A stretch of DNA of 64,000 nucleotides from NCBI RefSeq assembly GCF_000154725.1, contig NZ_DS544873.1:195802-259801 (forward strand). Direction: 5' to 3'. This DNA comes from Kordia algicida OT-1 (GTDB taxonomy: Bacteria; Bacteroidota; Bacteroidia; Flavobacteriales; Flavobacteriaceae). The translations under genes and the position numbers were made by a program. How positions within the stretch are numbered: the first letter of the stretch is position 1; every line of letters starts with the position of its first letter. The notes beneath the pieces are model-generated. The model did no database searches. It saw nothing but the letters and a program-made list of their open reading frames with translations, and had not been told where the DNA came from. Positions 52,751-61,447 of this stretch are shown piece by piece.

Positions 52751-53977
52751 ATGCATAAAATATATTTAATCTTTTTTATAAGTTTTTGTTTTCACAACCT
52801 TTACAGTCAGAATAGAAGTGATATTGTTATTGGAAAAAAAGACAGTATACATTCTAAAATTTTGAATGAAACACGGGAAATATGGATTCACTTCCCTGAA
52901 GAACATGCCAATGCTGCGCTTCAAAGTAGAAAATATCCAGTTCTTTATCTATTAGATGGAAATTCTCATTTTCATTCTGTAGTTGGAATGGTGAAACAGC
53001 TAAGTAAAAGTACAATTTGTCCAAAAATGATTATTGTAGGAATTCCCAATACAAATAGAACTAGAGATTTAACTCCTACAAAACCAACAAAAGTACCACA
53101 TTATTTAAGTCGTCTTAAAGTTGAAAATTCTGGTGGTGGCGATGCGTTCATTTCATTCATAGAGAAAGAACTAATACCTTATATAGATAAAATGTATGCA
53201 ACAGAATCATATCGTATGTTTATTGGACATTCACTTGGAGGTTTGACTGTAATAAACACACTCATACAGAAGCCTGAATTATTCAATGCTTATGTTGCTA
53301 TTGATCCTTCAATGTGGTGGAATGATAAAAATTTATTACAAAAAATTAAGAAGACAACGTTTAACGAACGATATGATAATAAAAAACTTTTTTTAGCAAT
53401 AGCAAACACCATGGGCAAGAATATGGACACCATAACAGTTAAAAAAGATACAAGTTATACTACGCGACATATTAGAGCTATTCTAGAATTACATTCGCTA
53501 TTAAAAAAAGATCCGCTAAATAAGCTGTCATACAAAGGAAAATATTACAAAAATGATTCGCACGGTTCTGTACCACTTATTGCTGAATATGATGCGTTGC
53601 GTTACATATTTGATTTTTATCAATTACATATTACAACGCAAGACTTGATAGATAAAGAGAACGATATTTTAAACAAAGTTAAGAACTATTACACAAAATT
53701 ATCGAAGGAATTTCAAAGAGAAATTAAACCCAAAAGGTATTATATTGAAGATTTAGCAAATCAATTGATGGAGGTTCAACAATTTAAAAAAGCAGAACAA
53801 TTTTTTAAGCTTAACATCACAAACTATCCTAACGATTTTTATGTATATAGTTCATTAGGAGATTTTTATATTCTTACAGGAAATAAAGAAAAGGCGATTG
53901 AAAGTTTTAAAAAATCAAATTCCATCTATAAAAATAGTTATGCAACTGCACAATTAAAAAAGTTACAGGAAGAATAA
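52751..53977 (+). CDS. Secreted alpha/beta-hydrolase (esterase-D family) with C-terminal TPR
   Basis: The 408-aa product has a signal peptide (MHKIYLIFFISFCFHNLYSQ). Residues about 25-300 match the esterase-D/IroE-like alpha/beta-hydrolase fold: a VLYLLDGN strand near 70, the nucleophile Ser161 in GHSLGG, and NGS-like KNDSHGSVP near 260-270 holding the catalytic His. Residues about 335-405 form two TPR-like helix pairs (QFKKAEQFFKLNITNYPNDF, GNKEKAIESFKKSN). The family includes siderophore esterases and feruloyl esterases; the substrate here is not clear. The gene is alone, between the BlaI operon and the antiporter gene. Confidence 0.82.
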   Translation: MHKIYLIFFISFCFHNLYSQNRSDIVIGKKDSIHSKILNETREIWIHFPEEHANAALQSRKYPVLYLLDGNSHFHSVVGMVKQLSKSTICPKMIIVGIPNTNRTRDLTPTKPTKVPHYLSRLKVENSGGGDAFISFIEKELIPYIDKMYATESYRMFIGHSLGGLTVINTLIQKPELFNAYVAIDPSMWWNDKNLLQKIKKTTFNERYDNKKLFLAIANTMGKNMDTITVKKDTSYTTRHIRAILELHSLLKKDPLNKLSYKGKYYKNDSHGSVPLIAEYDALRYIFDFYQLHITTQDLIDKENDILNKVKNYYTKLSKEFQREIKPKRYYIEDLANQLMEVQQFKKAEQFFKLNITNYPNDFYVYSSLGDFYILTGNKEKAIESFKKSNSIYKNSYATAQLKKLQEE

Positions 53978-54108
53978 CTAACATATGTATATTCAGTAAA
54001 TCTCATGAATTTCTGTTTAATTCATAACATCTAAAATAAATAGTACAAGAATATAATTGATGTTTAACATGTAAAAGTAAATAGTATCTTCGCAAAAAAA
54101 TATTTTCA

Positions 54109-55056
54109 ATGGAGAACATCGCTTACGTAATTTTTGGATTGTTACTGCTCATTGCTGGAGGAGAATTTCTAGTGAGAGCTTCTGTAGGATTGTCTTTTAA
54201 ATTGAACATTTCTAAAATGGTTATCGGGCTTACAGTGGTATCTTTTGCGACATCTGCACCCGAATTATTGGTAAGTATAAACGCTGCTTTAAATGGTTTG
54301 TCTGCAATTGCAATTAACAATGTGATAGGTTCTAATATAGCCAATATTGGTTTGGTTTTAGGAATTACAGCCATTATTGGACCCATAGCTGTCAATAATA
54401 CTTTTTATAAACTCACATGGCCTTCGTTGATGTTCTTCTCACTATTGATTTATTACTTTTTATGGAATGATAATTTGTTAACACGATTAGAAGGGATCGT
54501 TTTATTAATAGCTTTAGGAGTATTTTTGTTCATACTAATTCGTTCTGCGCGAAAAAATAAAGATGCAATTGATATTGAAGAAGTTGATGATGCTGCGGCA
54601 ACCATTTCGTATATAAAGATTCTTATTTGGCTTGCCGTTGGTGGTACAGCGTTATATTTTGGTTCAGAATTTTTGGTAACTGGAGCAAAAGCTGTTGCAG
54701 AAAACTTAGGTGTAAGCGAAGCAGTAATCTCTATTACCATGATTGCTATTGGAACCAGTGTACCAGAATTGGCAGCTTCTGTTATTGCCGCAGTACGACA
54801 GGAAAAAGCAATCTCCTTGGGGAATCTTATAGGTTCTAATATTTTTAATATTGCTTCTGTTTTAGGAATTACTTCGGTAATAACACAAATTCGTGTAGAA
54901 GATACTTTAATTATAGATAGAGACATCCTTTGGATGTTAGGATTCGCTTTTGTGTTATTTCCACTAGCATTTATCCCAAAAAAGTTCGGAATAGAACGTT
55001 ATGAAGGTGTATTACTATTTTTAGCATACATAACTTTTATATACTTGGTGTTTTAA
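54109..55056 (+). CDS. Calcium/sodium antiporter (CaCA family, YrbG-like)
   Basis: The 315-aa product has ten hydrophobic helices arranged as two inverted repeats. Each carries an alpha-repeat motif: ATSAPELLVSINAALNG with NNVIGSNIANIGLVLG, and GTSVPELAASVIAAVRQ with GNLIGSNIFNIASVLG. The conserved Glu in each PEL motif binds the cations. The central cytoplasmic loop is acidic (DAIDIEEVDDAAA). It exchanges Ca2+ for Na+ or H+ at the inner membrane. A weak -7-like box (TATCTTCG, 54085-54092) is 16 nt upstream of the start. Confidence 0.92.
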   Translation: MENIAYVIFGLLLLIAGGEFLVRASVGLSFKLNISKMVIGLTVVSFATSAPELLVSINAALNGLSAIAINNVIGSNIANIGLVLGITAIIGPIAVNNTFYKLTWPSLMFFSLLIYYFLWNDNLLTRLEGIVLLIALGVFLFILIRSARKNKDAIDIEEVDDAAATISYIKILIWLAVGGTALYFGSEFLVTGAKAVAENLGVSEAVISITMIAIGTSVPELAASVIAAVRQEKAISLGNLIGSNIFNIASVLGITSVITQIRVEDTLIIDRDILWMLGFAFVLFPLAFIPKKFGIERYEGVLLFLAYITFIYLVF

Positions 55057-55187
55057 TCATAAAACTATATATTTTTCAATAAAAAAGTAAATTTTAAGTA
55101 TTTGAAAATGTGTTAATTATAGTGTTTCCGTACTAGGTTGATGTTTGTTTTTAGTATTTTATTATCTATAATCAAAAACTTAACATC

Positions 55188-55440
55188 ATGAAAACTCACC
55201 AAAAAAAAATTACGTTTAAAAAAACTAACGATCTCAGCATTACATCGTCTTAAAATTTATGGCGGAACAGATCCTAATTTTACAAGAGGTTGCCCGCCAA
55301 GCCATGTAAACTGTCCGTCAATCGAACCCAATCATTGTCCTCAACAAACAGAACAAGCCAATTGCACACAGCACTGTACATCAGATACTCCACAATGTCA
55401 TACCGAAATGTTATGCGAGTCGTTTGATGTTTGTCATTAA
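55188..55440 (+). pseudogene. Cys-rich RiPP precursor with a frameshift after the start codon
   Basis: From the ATG at 55188 the frame closes after a few codons. The frame from 55192 is open to TAA at 55440 and encodes a leader-like region (KLTKKKLRLKKLTISALHRL then KIYGG) and a core with eight Cys and many Ser/Thr (for example TRGCPPSHVNCPSIEPNHC and SDTPQCHTEMLCESFDVCH). An in-frame TGA at 55189 overlaps the ATG. Removing one A from AAAA at 55191-55194 joins the ATG to the frame. The leader pattern (basic, LxxLTIS, then GG) matches Bacteroidetes class-I-lanthipeptide-like precursors. It is either a pseudogene, a sequencing error or a non-standard start. No modification enzyme is adjacent. 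Confidence 0.65.
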
Positions 55441-55545
55441 TAGGTTTGATATTACGTAGATAGCGCGATTTTCGGGTTGCTTTTCTTTTTGGGTAATGAT
55501 TTTATGATTTTCACCCATATAGATATAAATCATAAAACTATTATA

Positions 55546-55728
55546 ATGAAAAAAAGAAATCTCACATCATTAGTATTAAACAAAAAAGCAATCTCAAAAG
55601 TGAATTATGAAAATGTAAATGGCGGCGTTCCAGGAAAACCACCAAGCGCACTTCCAGATCCAAAAACAGTACATAGAAAGTTATGTTACCTACAAGATAA
55701 CACGGCACTTCATTGTCCATCTTCATAA
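55546..55728 (+). CDS. GG-leader RiPP precursor peptide
   Basis: The 60-aa product starts at the ATG at 55546; an upstream in-frame ATG at 55477 would add a hydrophobic stretch that breaks the leader pattern. The leader, MKKRNLTSLVLNKKAISKVN then YENVNGG, has the basic start, LxLNKKxIS motif and terminal GG of Bacteroidetes RiPP (class-I-lanthipeptide-like) precursors. The predicted core is about 33 residues, Pro-rich with Ser/Thr and two Cys (KLCYLQDNTALHC). It follows the broken precursor by 105 nt on the same strand. Enzymes for maturation or export are not nearby. Confidence 0.75.
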   Translation: MKKRNLTSLVLNKKAISKVNYENVNGGVPGKPPSALPDPKTVHRKLCYLQDNTALHCPSS

Positions 55729-55751
55729 ATTCAATAAACTACAAAACAAAA

Positions 55752-55780
55752 AAAAGAGCTTACATGGCGTAAGCTCTTTT
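55752..55780. terminator. Bidirectional terminator between the RiPP and GSII genes
   Basis: AAAAGAGCTTAC pairs with GTAAGCTCTTTT (12 bp, 5-nt loop), with A and T runs on either side. It can stop the RiPP transcript on the plus strand and the glutamine synthetase transcript, whose stop is at 55807, on the minus strand. Confidence 0.9.
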
Positions 55781-55806
55781 CGCATATCCGTTATACCCTT
55801 ATATAA

Positions 55807-56823
55807 CTAATATCCAGCGGATTTCACTGTTTTAATAATTCTTCCTGCAATTTTGTATGGATCACCGTTAGAAGCTGGTCTTCTGTCTTCCAACCAACCT
55901 TTCCAACCTTTCTCAACAGTAATAATTGGAATACGAATAGAAGCTCCACGATCAGAAATTCCGTAACTAAAGTCATTAATTGACGCCGTTTCGTGATCTC
56001 CTGTCAAACGTTGGTCGTTAAACTCTCCGTAAACTGCAATATGCTCTTTTACAACTGGTCTAAATGCTTCACAAATTTTTTCATAAACTTCTTGGCTTCC
56101 ACAAGTTCTTAAGGTAGTGTTAGAGAAGTTTGCGTGCATACCTGAACCGTTCCAGTCCATATCTTTACCTAATGGTTTTGGATGGTATTCAATATAATAT
56201 CCATACTTTTCTGTTAATCGATCTAACAAATAACGTGCAACCCAAATTTCGTCTCCAGCTTTCTTAGCACCTTTTGCAAACAATTGGAATTCCCACTGTC
56301 CAGAAGCAACCTCTTGGTTAATTCCCTCAAAATTTAGCCCTGCATCAATACATAAATTTGCGTGCTCTTCTACAAAATCTCTTCCGTGTGTATTTTTTCC
56401 ACCAACAGAACAATAGTAAAGTCCTTGCGGCGCAGGATATCCACCAATTGGGAAACCTAATGGCAATTGTGTCTTTCTGTCCATGATGAAATATTCTTGC
56501 TCAAATCCAAACCAGAAATCATTATCTTCATCTTCAATCGTAGCTCTACCGTTAGAAATGTGAGGCGTTCCATCTGCATTTAAAACTTCGGTCATTACCA
56601 AATAACCATCTCTCCTTGCCGGATCAGGGTAAATGGCAACAGGTTTTAACAAACAATCAGAAGAACCACCTTCAGCTTGTCTTGTTGATGAACCATCGAA
56701 AGACCAAATTGGACAGTCTTCTAATTTTCCACTAAAGTTATCCTCAACTTTAGTTTTACTTCTCATGTTTTGTGTTGGAAAATATCCATCCAACCAGATG
56801 TATTCTAATTTAGATTTGCTCAT
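55807..56823 (-). CDS. glnII: Glutamine synthetase, type II (beta-grasp)
   Basis: The 338-aa product is a short, eukaryote-type GSII. Near the N-terminus it has EYIWLDGY and WSFDGSSTRQAEGGSSD; the catalytic core includes FGFEQEYFIMD, the GINQEVASGQWEFQL loop, and the NGSGMHANFSNT nucleotide/glutamate segment, with ETASINDFSYGISDRGASIR towards the C-terminus. It makes glutamine from glutamate, ammonia and ATP. It is divergent from the type III enzyme gene, with 195 bp between them that carry both promoters and an inverted repeat. Two isozymes suggest separate roles at different ammonia levels. Confidence 0.95.
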   Translation of the reverse strand: MSKSKLEYIWLDGYFPTQNMRSKTKVEDNFSGKLEDCPIWSFDGSSTRQAEGGSSDCLLKPVAIYPDPARRDGYLVMTEVLNADGTPHISNGRATIEDEDNDFWFGFEQEYFIMDRKTQLPLGFPIGGYPAPQGLYYCSVGGKNTHGRDFVEEHANLCIDAGLNFEGINQEVASGQWEFQLFAKGAKKAGDEIWVARYLLDRLTEKYGYYIEYHPKPLGKDMDWNGSGMHANFSNTTLRTCGSQEVYEKICEAFRPVVKEHIAVYGEFNDQRLTGDHETASINDFSYGISDRGASIRIPIITVEKGWKGWLEDRRPASNGDPYKIAGRIIKTVKSAGY

Positions 56824-56856
56824 AATAAATGAAATTCATATTAATAAATTCGTTGA

Positions 56857-56864
56857 CAAATATA
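56857..56864 (-). promoter_or_regulatory. -7 box of the GSII gene
   Basis: On the minus strand TATATTTG fits TAnnTTTG and lies 34 nt upstream of the start codon at 56823. The -33 region is A/T-rich without a clear TTG. Confidence 0.55.
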
Positions 56865-56933
56865 AATTATTTTTAAAATCACCTCTAGGAAATTGAGGTT
56901 AATTTTGTGTAAATTATCAAAAATTTATTAACA

Positions 56934-56952
56934 ACCCCTATTTTTTAGGGGT
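56934..56952. promoter_or_regulatory. Inverted repeat between the divergent glutamine synthetase genes
   Basis: ACCCCTA and TAGGGGT flank TTTTT. It lies upstream of both promoters, ending 15 nt before the GSIII -33 box and starting about 70 nt upstream of the GSII -7 box. A weaker inverted repeat (ACCTC/GAGGT) is at 56881-56899. Both are candidate nitrogen-response operators. Confidence 0.5.
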
Positions 56953-56966
56953 ATGATTATTTTTGA

Positions 56967-56997
56967 TTGAAAAAATGTGCTAAAATTGATATATTTG
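56967..56997 (+). promoter_or_regulatory. Promoter of the GSIII gene
   Basis: TTG (56967-56969) and TATATTTG (56990-56997) are 20 nt apart, a full match to the Bacteroidetes promoter consensus. The start of transcription is expected near 57003, 16 nt before the ATG. Confidence 0.8.
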
Positions 56998-57018
56998 TAA
57001 AAAATAACAAAATATACC

Positions 57019-59202
57019 ATGTCTACACTCAGATTTCATGCCTTACAAGAAACATTAAATAGAAAACCTGTTGAAATTAAAGAAAACGGACGTCGTTCAG
57101 AAATGTTTGGAGAAAACGTTTTTAATGAACATGCCATGTTGCAACATTTAACGAAAGATGCTTATCAAAGTGTTATGAATGCTATTGAATTCGGTACAAA
57201 AATCGATCGAAAAATTGCAGATCATATTTCTACAGGAATGAAAGAGTGGGCAATAAGCAAAGGTGCAACACATTATACACATTGGTTTCAACCGTTAACA
57301 GGTGCAACTGCCGAAAAGCACGATGCTTTTTTTGAAACGATAGGAAATGGTCGTGCAATGGAAAAATTTGGTGGCGGACAATTGGTACAGCAAGAGCCTG
57401 ATGCTTCTAGTTTTCCAAATGGCGGCATTCGAAATACCTTTGAAGCTAGAGGTTACACCGCTTGGGATCCAACATCGCCAGCTTTCATATATGGAACAAC
57501 TCTATGTATTCCAACTATTTTTGTGGCGTATACAGGAGAAGCGCTAGACAACAAAGCACCACTACTTAGAGCGTTGCAAGCTGTAGACAATGCAGCCACA
57601 GCAGTTTGTAAGTATTTTGATAAAAATGTTTCTAAAGTAAATGCCTCTTTAGGTTGGGAACAAGAATATTTTCTAATTGATGCCGCACTAGCTGCTGCCA
57701 GACCAGATATTACCCTTACGGGAAGAACCTTACTAGGACATTCTCCCGCAAAGGGACAACAATTAGACGATCACTATTTCGGATCAATTCCTTCAAGAGT
57801 AATGAGTTACATGCGCGATTTGGAACAAGAATGTATGTTGCTAGGAATTCCTGTAAAAACACGTCATAACGAAGTTGCTCCAAATCAATTTGAATTGGCG
57901 CCAATTTTTGAAGAAGCCAACTTGGCAGTAGATCACAATTCTTTACTAATGGATGTAATGGAAAAAGTGGCGCAACGTCATAAATTTAAAGTGCTATTCC
58001 ATGAAAAACCATTTGCAGGAATTAATGGTTCTGGAAAGCACAACAATTGGTCGTTAGCGACAAATACAGGTATCAATTTATTGAGTCCAGGGAAAACTCC
58101 GATGAAAAACTTACAATTTTTAACGTTTTTCGTAAATACCATCAAAGCTGTTCATGACAATGAAGAACTCATAAGAGCTGCAATTGCAAGTGCGAGTAAC
58201 GATCATCGTTTGGGAGCAAACGAAGCGCCACCAGCTATTATTTCAGTATTTATAGGATCGCAATTATCGGCGGTTTTGGATGAATTGGAAAACGTGACCA
58301 AAGGAAAATTATCTCCACAAGAAAAAACAGACTTAAAACTCAATATTGTAGGGAAAATTCCTGAAATATTATTGGACAATACCGATAGAAACCGAACGTC
58401 ACCATTTGCCTTTACAGGAAACAAATTTGAATTGCGTGCTGTCGGTTCTTGGGCAAATTGTGCTGGACCAATGACGGTTTTAAATACGGTAATGGCAAAA
58501 CAATTAAAGGATTTTAAAGTTGAGGTTGATGCTTTAATTGACGAAAAAGGCTTGAAAAAAGATGAAGCAGTTTTTAATATTTTACGAGAATATATAAAGG
58601 CTTCTAAGAAAATTCGTTTTGAAGGAAATGGTTACGGAGAAGCTTGGGAAAAGGAAGCTAAAAAACGCGGATTGAGTAATAACAAAACGACTCCAGAAGC
58701 GTTAAAAGCCCAAATTTCAAAGGAAACCATTGCGTTATACGAAGAAATGAACGTAATGAGCAAGGTTGAAGTAGAAGCGCGTCATGAAATTGAATTGGAA
58801 GAATACATTTTACGCATTCAAATTGAAGGTCGTGTGTTGGGTGATATTGCTCGAAATCACGTCATTCCAACGGCAATTAGTTACCAGAATACGTTGATTG
58901 AGAATGTAAGCGGATTGAAAGAAATTTTTGGAAAAGATTTTAAAAAGCTAGCCGCAGAACAAATAGACTTGATTGAAAAAATTTCAGAACATATTGCAGG
59001 TATCAATTCGAAAGTAAACGCAATGACTGACGAACGAAAAAAAGCAAACAAATTTGAAGGACAAAAAGCTGCAGAAGCGTATTGCAATAAAGTAAAACCA
59101 TATTTTGACGAAATTCGATACCACTGTGATAAACTAGAACTTTTGGTTGATGATAATGTGTGGCCGTTAGTAAAATATAGAGAGTTGTTGTTTACGAGAT
59201 AA
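57019..59202 (+). CDS. glnN: Glutamine synthetase, type III
   Basis: The 727-aa product has the length and motifs of GSIII: N-terminal FGENVFNEHAMLQHL, then HYTHWFQPLTGATAEKHDAF, the catalytic ASLGWEQEYFLIDAA, RHNEVAPNQFELAPIFEEAN, the substrate-binding NGSGKHNNWS, and a C-terminal RTSPFAFTGNKFELRAVGS region. It forms hexameric rings in other Bacteroidetes. It is divergent from the type II gene, and both are presumably controlled from the shared 195-bp region. There is no adjacent PII gene or adenylyltransferase in the window. Confidence 0.96.
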   Translation: MSTLRFHALQETLNRKPVEIKENGRRSEMFGENVFNEHAMLQHLTKDAYQSVMNAIEFGTKIDRKIADHISTGMKEWAISKGATHYTHWFQPLTGATAEKHDAFFETIGNGRAMEKFGGGQLVQQEPDASSFPNGGIRNTFEARGYTAWDPTSPAFIYGTTLCIPTIFVAYTGEALDNKAPLLRALQAVDNAATAVCKYFDKNVSKVNASLGWEQEYFLIDAALAAARPDITLTGRTLLGHSPAKGQQLDDHYFGSIPSRVMSYMRDLEQECMLLGIPVKTRHNEVAPNQFELAPIFEEANLAVDHNSLLMDVMEKVAQRHKFKVLFHEKPFAGINGSGKHNNWSLATNTGINLLSPGKTPMKNLQFLTFFVNTIKAVHDNEELIRAAIASASNDHRLGANEAPPAIISVFIGSQLSAVLDELENVTKGKLSPQEKTDLKLNIVGKIPEILLDNTDRNRTSPFAFTGNKFELRAVGSWANCAGPMTVLNTVMAKQLKDFKVEVDALIDEKGLKKDEAVFNILREYIKASKKIRFEGNGYGEAWEKEAKKRGLSNNKTTPEALKAQISKETIALYEEMNVMSKVEVEARHEIELEEYILRIQIEGRVLGDIARNHVIPTAISYQNTLIENVSGLKEIFGKDFKKLAAEQIDLIEKISEHIAGINSKVNAMTDERKKANKFEGQKAAEAYCNKVKPYFDEIRYHCDKLELLVDDNVWPLVKYRELLFTR

Positions 59203-59404
59203 TCTTAGAATGATAGACTTCTTAGATTTTTAGACTTGTTAGAAACGCTTCGCTTTTGGTATTTTGGTGTTGGGTTTTCCTTTGAAATGAATTTTCAAAT
59301 TGACACATTCCCAACGATACGTCTCTGCGAGGAGTTTACGATGTGGCAGTCTGTTGTTAAGTGTGTTAAAAATTTTCTTTTAAACAAATCAACAAAAACA
59401 AAAA

Positions 59405-59851
59405 ATGACTATCAAAAGAACCAATTCCAAAGACAAAGACTTTATCAATTTAGTCAAAGAATTAGATGCGTTTTTGAGTGTTAAAAATGGTGAAAGTGAT
59501 GCTTTTTACAGTCAATTCAATGGATTGGAAGCTTTACAGCATGTTGTGATTTTGTATGATGGAGAACATCCAATTGGTTGTGGTGCTATAAAACAATTCG
59601 CAAAAAATACTGTTGAGGTAAAACGCATGTATGTCCGCAAGAAGCTTCAAGGGAATAATTTAGGTATTACCATTTTGGACGAACTTGAAACATGGGCAAA
59701 AGAATTGGGAAATACACGTTGCGTTTTGGAAACAGGGACAATGTTGCCAGAAGCTATTCGTTTTTACGAGAAACACAACTACCAACGCATTCCAAATTAT
59801 GAACCATATATCAATGCGCCAGAAAGTGTGTGTTTTGGAAAATCTCTGTAA
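59405..59851 (+). CDS. GNAT-family N-acetyltransferase
   Basis: The 148-aa product has the GNAT layout: strand HVVILYDGEHPIGCGAIKQF, then VEVKRMYVRKKLQGNNLG as the acetyl-CoA pyrophosphate-binding loop (a variant of the R/Q-x-x-G-x-G/A motif), and C-terminal AIRFYEKHNYQRIPNYEPY typical of the family's closing strand-helix-strand. The acceptor is unknown. It starts 202 nt after the GSIII stop and ends about 116 nt before the purM start, with no clear operon link to either. Confidence 0.88.
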   Translation: MTIKRTNSKDKDFINLVKELDAFLSVKNGESDAFYSQFNGLEALQHVVILYDGEHPIGCGAIKQFAKNTVEVKRMYVRKKLQGNNLGITILDELETWAKELGNTRCVLETGTMLPEAIRFYEKHNYQRIPNYEPYINAPESVCFGKSL

Positions 59852-59941
59852 ATCAAGTTCTCTATTTCAAAAAAAAACAAACACTTTACACAAATACTAC
59901 ATTTTTATTTCATGATACATTCATGGTTTACATGAAAAAAT

Positions 59942-59949
59942 TATCTTTG
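59942..59949 (+). promoter_or_regulatory. -7 box of purM
   Basis: TATCTTTG fits TAnnTTTG and lies 18 nt upstream of the purM ATG at 59968. It supports this start over ATG codons further upstream in the same frame. Confidence 0.6.
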
Positions 59950-59967
59950 CAGCACAACAACACAACT

Positions 59968-61149
59968 ATGAGTCAAGAAGTATCAAAACGTTACGCAATG
60001 CGCGGAGTTTCTGCATCCAAAGAAGATGTACACAACGCGATCAAAAACATTGATAAAGGATTATTTCCAAAAGCTTTCTGTAAAATCGTACCCGATTATT
60101 TAACAAATGATGACGATTATTGCTTAATCATGCATGCCGATGGCGCAGGAACAAAATCATCCTTGGCATACATGTATTGGAAAGAAACAGGCGATTTGTC
60201 GGTTTGGAAAGGCATTGCGCAAGATGCACTAATTATGAATATTGATGATTTGTTATGTGTTGGTGCAACGGATAACATCATGTTGTCATCGACTATTGGA
60301 CGAAATAAAAACAACATTCCTGGCGAAGTAATTTCTGCGATTATCAACGGAAGTGAAGAACTCATTCAAGAACTCAAAGAATTTGGCGTAACCATTCATT
60401 CTACTGGTGGCGAAACAGCAGATGTAGGCGATTTGGTCAGAACAATCATTGTCGATTCTACCGTTACGGCTCGCATGAAACGAAAAGATGTCATTGACAA
60501 TGCAAACATCAAAGCAGGCGATGTCATCGTAGGATTAGCATCTTTTGGACAAGCAACCTACGAGAAATCATACAACGGCGGTATGGGAAGCAACGGATTA
60601 ACGTCTGCACGTCACGATGTTTTTCATAAATATCTTGCCGAAAAATACCCAGAAAGTTTTGACAATGCCGTTCCTTCGGACTTAGTGTATTCTGGAAATA
60701 CAAAATTGACAGACGCTGTAGCGGATGCACCAATTGACGCTGGAAAGCTGGTACTATCACCAACTAGAACCTACGCGCCAATCATCAAAAGTATTTTAGA
60801 TAAATACACTTCGGAAGACATTCACGGAATGGTGCATTGCAGTGGTGGCGCACAAACCAAAATATTGCATTTTGTGGAAAATCTACATATTATAAAAGAC
60901 AATATGTTTGAAATTCCGCCGCTTTTCAAACTCATTCAAGAGCAATCAAACACCGATTGGAAAGAAATGTATCAAGTATTTAACTGCGGTCATCGTATGG
61001 AAATGTACGTTTCTTCAGAAATTGCCGAAGACATCATTGCCATTTCAAAATCGTACAATGTTGATGCACAAATTGTTGGAAAAGTAGTAGCTTCAGATAG
61101 TAAAAAGTTGACGATTTCTAGCACGTACGGTACTTTTGAGTATAATTAG
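59968..61149 (+). CDS. purM: Phosphoribosylformylglycinamidine cyclo-ligase (AIR synthase)
   Basis: The product is 393 aa from the ATG at 59968 (MSQEVSKRYAMRGVSASKED). The open frame reaches back to 59830, but that extension precedes the -7 box and has no homology-like features. It matches the Bacteroidetes form of AIR synthase: HADGAGTKSSLAYMYW near the start, MNIDDLLCVGA, the HSTGGETADVGDLVRT catalytic/dimer region, TYEKSYNGGMGSNGLTSARH and MVHCSGGAQTKILHF. It closes the imidazole ring in purine synthesis, using ATP on FGAM. It is alone in the window, without other pur genes. Confidence 0.93.
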   Translation: MSQEVSKRYAMRGVSASKEDVHNAIKNIDKGLFPKAFCKIVPDYLTNDDDYCLIMHADGAGTKSSLAYMYWKETGDLSVWKGIAQDALIMNIDDLLCVGATDNIMLSSTIGRNKNNIPGEVISAIINGSEELIQELKEFGVTIHSTGGETADVGDLVRTIIVDSTVTARMKRKDVIDNANIKAGDVIVGLASFGQATYEKSYNGGMGSNGLTSARHDVFHKYLAEKYPESFDNAVPSDLVYSGNTKLTDAVADAPIDAGKLVLSPTRTYAPIIKSILDKYTSEDIHGMVHCSGGAQTKILHFVENLHIIKDNMFEIPPLFKLIQEQSNTDWKEMYQVFNCGHRMEMYVSSEIAEDIIAISKSYNVDAQIVGKVVASDSKKLTISSTYGTFEYN

Positions 61150-61324
61150 TATTGAGATATTAGTAATGAGAAGTGAGATTAAATTCGTTCTGTAAAACGT
61201 CACTTTAAGTTGCAAATCTCCGATTCGTTGAACTTCGATAAACTCAGTAGAACTATTGAGAAGTACTTTAAAGTTTCCAACAATCTAACGTCTAAAAGAA
61301 CAAATACTTCAGCTTTTCGTCATG

Positions 61325-61339
61325 CCGAGCTTAACTCGG
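61325..61339. repeat. CCGAG-CTTAA-CTCGG palindrome in the purM/msrA gap
   Basis: A 5-bp arm inverted repeat sits in the phrase CGTCATGCCGAGCTTAACTC, which resembles interspersed palindromic sequences I have seen in many Flavobacteriaceae genomes. The 298-bp gap (61150-61447) also holds a TTCGATAAACTCAG phrase of the same kind at about 61233-61246. No gene is visible in it. Confidence 0.4.
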
Positions 61340-61447
61340 TATCACATAAAACAGCTCCGTAACTACGCTTTAACAAAGTGTTAAATTCTACACTTGATTA
61401 AAATATTTTTTACTCAAGAACAGAGAATCTGTAGTAAAGAGTAGAAA

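Noticed and set aside
55477-55728. Longer start for the second RiPP precursor at 55477
   Set aside because: The added residues are hydrophobic and unlike a leader; the frame from 55546 begins with the expected MKKRNL and matches the leader pattern.
59830-59967. N-terminal extension of purM from 59830
   Set aside because: It overlaps the GNAT gene, lies before a good -7 box and adds sequence absent from AIR synthases.
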